From NCBI GenBank assembly GCA_030018575.1, contig JASEIA010000057.1, positions 1 through 9,902 of the forward strand: 9,902 bases of DNA, read 5' to 3'. The DNA is from Nanobdellota archaeon (lineage in GTDB: Archaea > Nanobdellota > Nanobdellia > SCGC-AAA011-G17 > GW2011-AR17). Position numbers and translations under genes: made by a program. Positions 1-4,572 of this stretch are shown in pieces. Below the pieces are notes generated by a model, which was given only the letters and a program-made list of their open reading frames with translations, had not been told where the DNA came from and made no database searches. Position 1 is the stretch's first letter. Every line of letters starts with the position of its first letter.

Positions 1-65
1 TTAAAATCATAACTTTTGCCCGCAAAGTGTCGAATGTGGGCCATAAACCCTTTTCACCAAAACCA

Positions 66-75
66 TTATATATTA
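66..75 (+). promoter_or_regulatory. TATA box of the antitoxin gene
   Basis: TTATATATTA lies about 26 bp upstream of the ATG at 96, the usual archaeal TATA-to-start-site distance. The transcript is therefore probably leaderless, which agrees with the absence of any Shine-Dalgarno sequence before this ATG. Confidence 0.6.
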
Positions 76-86
76 CGTGCGTAATA
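71..86. promoter_or_regulatory. Palindromic operator candidate
   Basis: TATTACG-TG-CGTAATA is a perfect 7+7 inverted repeat. It overlaps the TATA box and lies just before the expected transcription start of the ribbon-helix-helix gene. RHH antitoxins typically bind such palindromes to repress their own promoter, so autoregulation is a natural inference. The binding itself is not shown by the sequence. Confidence 0.55.
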
Positions 87-95
87 CAATATATT

Positions 96-335
96 ATGGA
101 AACAATCTCATTCAAGCTGCAGGAAGATATCGTGAAGACAATGGACAAGCTAATCAAGCCGCTGCACTTCAACAACAGGACAGAGTTCATAAGGGAGGCA
201 ATAAGAAACATGATATGGAAAGTGGAAGCTGAAATCACGATAAGGAAGCTGGAAAAATTTAAGGGCGCCGCGAAGGTGCGCACTACCAACGAGCAGTTTG
301 AAAAAGGGAGGGAAGAAGTAGGGAACAATTGCTGA
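96..335 (+). CDS. Ribbon-helix-helix antitoxin-like DNA-binding protein, probably 3'-truncated
   Basis: This 79-aa protein has the classic RHH pattern: an N-terminal strand METISFKL, helix 1 (about 10-22), then a turn and helix 2 around NRTEFIREAIRNMI (about 27-40). Known relatives bind DNA as dimers and neutralise PIN-domain toxins encoded downstream. I chose the ATG at 96 over an in-frame start at 27 because a TATA box sits 26 bp upstream and because the RHH strand normally begins right at the N-terminus. The C-terminal toxin-binding tail (about 45-79) is charged and ends abruptly as GREEVGNNC, with the stop inside an inverted repeat. Antitoxins of this kind usually run on in line with a codirectional toxin gene. 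Here the PIN gene is instead on the opposite strand, so I infer the tail was cut by a rearrangement. The family is a confident call; the truncation is an inference. Confidence 0.8.
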   Translation: METISFKLQEDIVKTMDKLIKPLHFNNRTEFIREAIRNMIWKVEAEITIRKLEKFKGAAKVRTTNEQFEKGREEVGNNC

Positions 336-343
336 ATTGTCCC
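321..343. repeat. Inverted repeat at the RHH/PIN junction
   Basis: GGG(A)ACAATT-GCTG-AATTGTCCC forms a 9-bp stem with one bulged A and a 4-nt loop. The RHH stop codon (333-335) lies at the end of the loop. On the minus strand the same bases encode the PIN residues DNSAIV, after which PIN similarity ends. It could act as a bidirectional terminator, or it could be the scar of an inversion. The stem has no T-run. Confidence 0.5.
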
Positions 344-656
344 TTGCGAGTATGGCGTGCATGCAGTCTGCAAAAGGTATTCCAAGCTGATTTTTTAATA
401 AATGCGCTTCCCTTTTCTGTTCTTGGCTAATCGGCACTATCTCCAAAAGCTCTTTTGCCTCAACAATGCTGAAAATCCTGCCTATTTTTTCTTGTGAATA
501 ATAGAGCAGCAGTTCTTCAACCACAAAATCAGAATAAAGCACAATGCTTTTCTCTCGTATTATCTTCTTGAATAATTCAAAAGCCCACTCTCCCAAGGTC
601 TAATCCTGTCTTTTCTATCCTCGTAGAAATCCCGCCAGATTGATGTATCAAAATAG

Positions 657-707
657 TACCTCGCGAACCGCGGCGAAGTGAGGTTTCGAGCCGTGCGAAA
701 ATACCTC
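657..707 (-). mobile_element. 45-bp GC-rich insertion flanked by a 6-bp direct repeat
   Basis: TACCTC at 657-662 and again at 702-707 (plus strand) brackets an insertion adding exactly 15 codons between MQKR and YYFDTS of the PIN gene. The insert is rich in CG dinucleotides, unlike its surroundings. It contains an imperfect hairpin (CTCGCGAACC at 660-669 against GGTTTCGAG at 682-690). On the minus strand it reads as two diverged copies of a motif, TTCGCACGGCTCG and TTCGCCGCGGTTCG. A third copy lies inside the E1-like gene at 5651-5662. I infer a minute palindromic element with a target-site duplication; no transposase is needed or seen. Confidence 0.5.
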
Positions 708-737
708 TTTTGCATTCTGCTGCTTGTTTTGCAGAAC

Positions 738-746
738 TTATATAAA
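738..746 (-). promoter_or_regulatory. TATA box of the PIN gene
   Basis: The minus strand reads TTATTTATATAAG, preceded by a purine-rich CAAAG stretch that could serve as a BRE. Its centre is about 27 bp from the ATG at 715, the spacing of a leaderless archaeal transcript. The box is nearly symmetric (TTATATAA on the plus strand), so weak rightward activity is possible. Confidence 0.6.
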
Positions 747-757
747 TAACTTTGTCC

Positions 758-830
758 GGAAAAACGCTCCTTTTTCCATCGAAAAGCGCATCTTTTCGGG
801 GTTCCAAAAACCAGCGGGTTTTTGAGAACC
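758..830. repeat. Three hairpins in tandem
   Basis: Three inverted repeats follow each other with two or fewer bases between them. The first is GGAAAAA/TTTTTCC (758-764 and 771-777, 6-nt loop). The second is CGAAAAG/CTTTTCG (780-786 and 792-798, 5-nt loop). The third is GGTTC-c-AAAAACC/GGTTTTT-ga-GAACC (800-812 and 817-830, 4-nt loop). They lie upstream of the PIN promoter, in a spacer with no convincing gene. They could form a structured RNA if read rightward from the near-symmetric TATA box, or a set of protein-binding sites. I do not recognise an RNA family. Confidence 0.45.
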
Positions 831-948
831 GGAATCCGTGAAAAAACTAAAGTGCCTGGTAAGAAAGAATAAAGCAGGAATTCCAGCCTCCTTTTTCTAT
901 GCCGCCACCAGCTACAAACTACTTACTGCCAACCGCGTCCAGCGATAC

Positions 949-957
949 TTTTAATAA
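949..957 (+). promoter_or_regulatory. TATA-like box of the membrane protein gene
   Basis: TTTTAATAA is centred about 28 bp before the ATG at 981, and no Shine-Dalgarno site is visible in front of that ATG. This fits a leaderless or very short-leader transcript. A second A/T-rich stretch, CTTTTAATG, lies at 959-967. Confidence 0.5.
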
Positions 958-980
958 CCTTTTAATGCACTATCTCCAGT

Positions 981-1712
981 ATGAAACCATGGCTCCACAA
1001 GCTGGAATCCTTCGTGGACAGGGCAATACCCTACGCATTAATCGTGCTCACTGCAATCATCATAATTGAAATATTCTTCAAGGAATTCGCAGAGAAATAC
1101 CACCTTTGGATTGTAATCCTTGACTACACAATTATAGCATTCTTCATGGTTGACTTAATCTTCAAGTACCAGAGAATCAGAAAATTCAAGAAATTCATAA
1201 AGGAATGCTGGCTTGACATAATAGCTGTTTTCCCGTTCGTACTCTTCTTCAGGGTTTTTGAAACAGTCTCGCTGTTTGTCAGGCTGCCTGCTGAGTTCAA
1301 GGAAGGGCAGTCAATACTGCATACAATAGTTGAAGGAAAAAAGGAATTTACTGAATTCTTCGGCAAGGGCTCAAAATTAATAGAGGATGCAAAGCTTGCG
1401 GGAGAATTCAGCAGGACTGAAAAGATTCTAAAGGCAGTAAGGCCGCTTGCAAGGGCGCCAAGATTAATCAAGGCGCTTCCATTCTACGAAAAGCCGACAG
1501 GAAAGCACCACCTTCACGAGATGGAAGAGCTGGAAGAGGCTGAAAAAGGCATCAAGAAGGAAGAAAAAAGGCTTGAGAAAGGCATTAATAAATTTAAAAA
1601 GCGGCTAGGCAAATTCTGCGGCAAAAACCGTCCCCAGCCTGACGAGGCGCTCCAAAAACCGCTTCCGGCGAAGTTGGAAAAACAAGCCAAAAAGCGCAAA
1701 AAGAAGCGATAA
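981..1712 (+). CDS. Voltage-sensor-like membrane protein without a pore
   Basis: The protein has 243 residues. Hydrophobic segments lie at about 16-34, 43-64 and 77-92. The second and third resemble S2 and S3 of the ion-transport family: FFMVD places an aromatic three residues before Asp58, and CWLDIIAVFPF gives the S3 aspartate (Asp79). A segment at about 145-165 carries basic residues at nearly every third position (R145, K148, K151, R154, R158, R161, K164), the pattern of an S4 voltage sensor, although it contains prolines. The S3-S4 linker is unusually long (about 50 aa). No selectivity filter or S5-S6 pore follows. Instead there is a Glu/Lys helical, probably coiled-coil tail (about 180-211) and a very basic C-terminus. 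A channel-like membrane sensor is likely; conduction and substrate are unknown. It is a single-gene unit with its own promoter and terminator-like palindrome. Confidence 0.6.
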   Translation: MKPWLHKLESFVDRAIPYALIVLTAIIIIEIFFKEFAEKYHLWIVILDYTIIAFFMVDLIFKYQRIRKFKKFIKECWLDIIAVFPFVLFFRVFETVSLFVRLPAEFKEGQSILHTIVEGKKEFTEFFGKGSKLIEDAKLAGEFSRTEKILKAVRPLARAPRLIKALPFYEKPTGKHHLHEMEELEEAEKGIKKEEKRLEKGINKFKKRLGKFCGKNRPQPDEALQKPLPAKLEKQAKKRKKKR

Positions 1713-1749
1713 TTTCCATAACTTCTGCGGGAATTTCCAGGGTATGCCG

Positions 1750-1768
1750 AAAAAACACGTGTTTTTTT
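1750..1768 (+). terminator. Perfect 18-bp palindrome with T-run
   Basis: AAAAAACAC/GTGTTTTTT is a perfect palindrome ending in seven T residues, 38 bp after the stop of the membrane protein gene and before the promoter of the next operon. A T-rich tract is the usual archaeal termination signal, and the palindrome could also act in the reverse direction. A regulatory binding site near the downstream promoter is the alternative. Confidence 0.55.
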
Positions 1769-1777
1769 ACAGCAATC

Positions 1778-1785
1778 TTTATTAA
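1778..1785 (+). promoter_or_regulatory. TATA-like box of the ubiquitin-like operon
   Basis: TTTATTAA lies about 60 bp before the ATG at 1841. Transcription from it would start near 1807 and give a leader of roughly 34 nt carrying the Shine-Dalgarno site, unlike the leaderless genes to its left. No other good TATA candidate is visible closer to the start. Confidence 0.45.
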
Positions 1786-1825
1786 GAAGTTCTGTGCAAA
1801 AACCTATGGCTTGAATTTAGCCAAA

Positions 1826-1833
1826 AAGGAGGT
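1826..1833 (+). promoter_or_regulatory. Strong Shine-Dalgarno site deciding the start at 1841
   Basis: AAGGAGGT lies 7 nt before the ATG at 1841. It falls inside the longer reading frame that could begin at a TTG at 1811, so it shows that 1841 is the true start. Confidence 0.75.
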
Positions 1834-1840
1834 TGATAAT

Positions 1841-2263
1841 ATGAGCGAAACAAAACTTGTTGGAATTCTGAACACAGAGGTGTACAAGCAGAAGGCGCTA
1901 AGCGCAAAAGACGACGAGAAGGCTGTGTATGAGGCAAAGGCGATTTACGCAGAGCTGGAGGAAAAGCTGAGGAAAGGGACATTGAAAGAGGTGATTGAGG
2001 CAATCATAAAAAGCTCTGAGGAGCCTGTTGCTGTTGAGGCAAGGGATTACCTGAGATTGCACAACGGCTCAAACACAATCTGCGAAGTAAGGGCGTACAA
2101 TCCTGACAACAGCAGGAAAAAGAAAGGCGGCGCTGAAATCCTTTCATTGGGCGATAAGGCAATTGAATACATTGACAGGAGAAAGACAGCAGACAGCACA
2201 GAGTATGACTGCCTTGACCTGACTGTAAAGCTCTACGATGATGTTGGAAATGGATCTGCCTGA
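1841..2263 (+). CDS. Unrecognised 140-aa protein, first gene of the ubiquitin-like operon
   Basis: I do not recognise this family. The first half (about 10-70) looks helical and charged; the second half (about 78-135) alternates short hydrophobic strands (TICEVRAY, AEILSL, LDLTVKLY) with charged turns. The start is fixed by the Shine-Dalgarno site at 1826-1833. It leads an operon in which the next three genes are a JAMM protease, an E2-like and an E1-like protein. By position it is the best candidate for the modifier or a dedicated substrate or adaptor. Against a simple ubiquitin-like identity, it is longer than one beta-grasp domain and ends DDVGNGSA rather than Gly-Gly. If it is a modifier, the JAMM protease might have to trim that tail. 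The internal KKKGG at 93-97 is not at an end. The function is open. The 3' end overlaps the next gene by 14 or 26 nt. Confidence 0.75.
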   Translation: MSETKLVGILNTEVYKQKALSAKDDEKAVYEAKAIYAELEEKLRKGTLKEVIEAIIKSSEEPVAVEARDYLRLHNGSNTICEVRAYNPDNSRKKKGGAEILSLGDKAIEYIDRRKTADSTEYDCLDLTVKLYDDVGNGSA

Positions 2264-3566
2264 ATCACTTTACAGCAGGATTTGCAGCACTGCAATGGCT
2301 GTTTCAGATATTGTCGGGAGGGAAGTCGAGTGCATGGGCTATTTGCTCCGGAAGAAAGGCTCTGAATTAATCACTGATTTCTTTTTTCCGCAGCAGAACG
2401 GCATGGACGCGAGAAGCGGCACTTCTGACTTCCCTCCCAGGGAAATGTACGAGAAAGGGTTTTACATTGCAGGCATGTGGCACAGCCACGGCGCGTTTCC
2501 TTTATCCCATTCTAAGATTGACTACAGCCATATAGCAAACAGGCTGAAGGCGATGGAAAGGGAATACAGGATTTTGGATTCATGGCTTTCATTTTCATCA
2601 GGAAATGCAATATCAATGTATAATCCAGAGACAATGCAGGGCTTTAAGATATTGCTTAAAGAGGGATTGCAGGCAGATAAAAAAACTCCTGAAATAAAAG
2701 CAAAAGAGATTTTTCCAAGTGAATTCCTTAGTATTGTGGTGAATGATGGTGTTTACAGGAAAGGAAAGAAATGCCACGCAATGAGGTTTTCCCTTGATGG
2801 CTCAAATATCCTGAAATCCGAGGAAGAAATAGGAATTATCAATTCATTGCCCGACGAAACCCTTGAGGAAATAGCTGAAAAGTTTTGCTTCAATGGAAAG
2901 CCGCTGAAGGAGTCAGGGAATTACAGGCAGATTGCAAGGCAGAAAGCAAAAGCAGAAGGAAAACAGGTTTATTTGAGCTGCAAAAATGGAAATTTCCTGC
3001 TTGAATGCAGGACAGAGAATGAAGCAAATGAATTAGGGGAGTCAATAGCTTCAATTGAAGAGCTTGAAGAGCAGGAGAAAGAGCAAATAAGCAGCAGAAT
3101 TCCAAAGCCGCCTTCTCTGGAGAAGAGGCTGGAATCAATACTTGGAAAAAAGCAAACAGCATTGGTTCCTGAAAAGCCGTATATCTCAAATGATGATTAC
3201 CTGAATGGCTCAAAAGAGCTTCACTTGCTTTACGTTGGAAAGTTTCTTGCATTGCTGCCTTATTATTCAAGGGCAGAGCTTGATTCAGAGAAAGCAGTGC
3301 TTGACTTGCTTGCCGCAGTCGCAGGGGCTTTTGACACCGGCAGTTCAAGAGAGGAGGTTATGAAGGCAAGGGCTCAAAAAATCAGGCGGGCGTGCAGGAA
3401 AATAAAAACTCCGGACAAACCGGCAAAAGAGGCGCTGAAAAAAGCAGAGAGGATAATCAGGGAAGGGGATTACAGCCCTGAGGAAAAAAGAAAGATTATT
3501 GCAAGATTAAGGATGATTAGAAAGAGACAGGCAAGCAAGCAGCAAAAGGAGGCTAAGGATGCCTGA
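2238..3566 (+). CDS. JAB/MPN (JAMM) domain metalloprotease with long C-terminal extension
   Basis: The N-terminal ~140 residues are a JAB domain with every catalytic residue in place: Glu31 in VECMGYLL, and the zinc motif H82-S-H84-x7-S92-x2-D95 within GMWHSHGAFPLSHSKIDYS. JAMM proteases of this type hydrolyse the bond between the C-terminus of a ubiquitin-like modifier and a lysine, or trim modifier precursors. This one should therefore be the deconjugating or maturing enzyme of the operon. About 300 residues follow, far more than a minimal JAB protein. They include a helical Glu-rich stretch (about 275-290), a Leu-rich segment (about 328-360) and a basic helical C-terminus (about 380-442) with no family I can name. 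The start is uncertain: ATGs at 2238, 2241 and 2250 all overlap the upstream gene and none has a strong Shine-Dalgarno site. The 3' end overlaps the E2-like gene by 8 nt. Confidence 0.88.
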   Translation: MMLEMDLPESLYSRICSTAMAVSDIVGREVECMGYLLRKKGSELITDFFFPQQNGMDARSGTSDFPPREMYEKGFYIAGMWHSHGAFPLSHSKIDYSHIANRLKAMEREYRILDSWLSFSSGNAISMYNPETMQGFKILLKEGLQADKKTPEIKAKEIFPSEFLSIVVNDGVYRKGKKCHAMRFSLDGSNILKSEEEIGIINSLPDETLEEIAEKFCFNGKPLKESGNYRQIARQKAKAEGKQVYLSCKNGNFLLECRTENEANELGESIASIEELEEQEKEQISSRIPKPPSLEKRLESILGKKQTALVPEKPYISNDDYLNGSKELHLLYVGKFLALLPYYSRAELDSEKAVLDLLAAVAGAFDTGSSREEVMKARAQKIRRACRKIKTPDKPAKEALKKAERIIREGDYSPEEKRKIIARLRMIRKRQASKQQKEAKDA

Positions 3567-4572
3567 AACATTCTTCAAGTCTTTCATTGCAAAAAAGCCG
3601 TGCGCTGTTGTGTTTCCATATCTTCACATGCAGGCAGAGCCAAGCAAAAGCTATGTTGACTTTAACAAAAGGAGATTTTGGCTTTCAATGACAGGCACAA
3701 TAAGCCTGCTTGAGAAGGCATTGCTTGAAAAAAGCAGCGAATCATCATTCGCAGACAGGGTAAGGCAAAGCATTATTGAGAAAGGAATTTCGCAGCTTGA
3801 AGAATCCCTGAGAGGCATGCCGCAGGAATACATTCAGCTTGCTGAGTTTGTGATGCGCGGCGCCCTGTCGCAAAGAAAAGAGCTTATTGCAGAGCAAATA
3901 CTTCCTTCAAAGAGCTTTTTCGCGCTTTCAGGCAGGATATACCCTCTTTTTGAAGGAGGGCAGAATGCGTCAATAGCAGACAGGCGCTACAGCCTCGGGC
4001 TTACACCTTCATCTTCAATTGAAGAGCTTGAGTCAAAATACCTGAAGGCAATAGAAGCTGAAAAAAGAAAAAAAGCAGCCGGAATAAGGCTTGAGGCAAT
4101 GCAGGCGTTAAAGGAAAAGCAGTGGCTTGACAAAAATAAGAACATCGGCTTCAGGCTGGTAAAAGACAGGTTCTATGCATTTACGAAAGTTGAGCCTTAT
4201 ATTCTTTTTGAAAGGCTGAACAATGCATACTATGAATTCCCTGAAGCAGAAGCGGGAATCCCTCTGTTCCTGAACCAAAACAGCATTGATTTTGGCAGGC
4301 TTTACGTGCTGAACAGCTACAGCCATCCTTCAATTTCCTCATTTGACACGCCAATGCAGGCAATATGCGCAGGCAGCTATGATTATGAAGCAGCCAAGCG
4401 CAGGCATTCAAGCCCCTATGCAGTGCTTGAAGAATTGATGGAAAAGGCAAGGACAGTTCTCAGAGAGGAATACAGGAGCAGGGGAAAGCCTTACTACTTT
4501 CTCACAAATCAAAAATTCGACAAATTCAAAACAACTTATTTCAATGAAAAAAAGGTGGCAAACATTGGCTGA
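3559..4572 (+). CDS. E2-like ubiquitin-conjugating-fold protein with N-terminal extension
   Basis: The C-terminal part (about 195-330) has the layout of prokaryotic E2-like domains: strands ending in GRLYVLNSYSHP, the His256-Pro257 pair, then IxxFDTPMQAIC with the candidate catalytic Cys270 followed by AGSYD, then a long helix (about 287-306). E2 enzymes take the activated modifier from E1 as a thioester on this cysteine and pass it to the target. The first ~190 residues are mostly helical and match nothing I know; they may recruit substrates or the E1. The start ATG at 3559 has AAGGAGG at 3546-3552, 6 nt upstream, and overlaps the JAB gene by 8 nt. The assignment rests on the motif plus its place between a JAMM protease and an E1; a profile comparison was not possible. 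Cys270 is well placed, and I see no obvious missing residue. Confidence 0.7.
   Translation: MPETFFKSFIAKKPCAVVFPYLHMQAEPSKSYVDFNKRRFWLSMTGTISLLEKALLEKSSESSFADRVRQSIIEKGISQLEESLRGMPQEYIQLAEFVMRGALSQRKELIAEQILPSKSFFALSGRIYPLFEGGQNASIADRRYSLGLTPSSSIEELESKYLKAIEAEKRKKAAGIRLEAMQALKEKQWLDKNKNIGFRLVKDRFYAFTKVEPYILFERLNNAYYEFPEAEAGIPLFLNQNSIDFGRLYVLNSYSHPSISSFDTPMQAICAGSYDYEAAKRRHSSPYAVLEELMEKARTVLREEYRSRGKPYYFLTNQKFDKFKTTYFNEKKVANIG

Larger units (their letters stand above)
150..715 (-). pseudogene. Broken PIN-domain toxin (VapC-like RNase)
   Basis: Reading from an ATG at 715-713, the frame gives MQKR, then 15 inserted residues, then YYFDTSIWRDFYEDRKDRIRP, and stops at 562-560. A shift of one base near 597-601 (a missing T in CCTTGGG) restores the PIN sequence: GEWAFELFKKIIREKSIVL, SDFVVEELLLYYS and IPFADCMHAILARDN. 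The acidic residues expected of a PIN metal-dependent RNase are visible in the DTS, VVEE, FAD and ARD motifs. The C-terminal end (the usual TRD-type strand) is missing. After DNSAIV, near 330, the frame runs as antisense of the RHH gene to a TAG at 150. A TATA box 27 bp upstream of 715 supports that start. There are three lesions: an insertion, a frameshift and a lost 3' end. It is probably inactive; the frameshift alone could be an assembly error. Confidence 0.75.
716..980. other. Intergenic spacer between divergent genes
   Basis: No convincing coding sequence is present here. The spacer holds the PIN promoter at its left end, the hairpin triplet, and the promoter of the 981 gene at its right end. 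Positions 831-945 contain nothing I recognise apart from a GGAATTCC palindrome near 880. No tRNA or other known RNA was recognised. Confidence 0.5.

Noticed and set aside
27..95. N-terminal extension of the RHH gene
   Set aside because: It covers the TATA box and operator palindrome, and RHH proteins begin with the strand encoded from 96.
577..807. Open frame on the minus strand upstream of the PIN region
   Set aside because: It is an out-of-frame reading of the PIN gene start and its promoter region; the FDTSIW motif and leaderless ATG lie in another frame.
795..840. tRNA T-arm-like sequence (GGGGTTCC...)
   Set aside because: No acceptor stem, anticodon arm or CCA-adjacent structure could be assembled; the bases belong to the third hairpin.
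1124..1471. Minus-strand open frame opposite the membrane protein
   Set aside because: It is antisense of a protein with clear S2/S3 segments, and has no promoter, Shine-Dalgarno site or recognisable motif.
1930..1950. Internal KKKGG of the 140-aa protein (residues 93-97, DNA 2117-2131) as a modifier C-terminus
   Set aside because: It is followed by 43 more residues in a continuous frame with strand-like content, so it does not look like a cleavage boundary.
2890..3348. Minus-strand 152-aa open frame inside the JAB gene
   Set aside because: Its composition (Leu, Ser, Ala, Gln) is that of the complement of a Lys/Glu/Gln-rich coding strand; there are no motifs.
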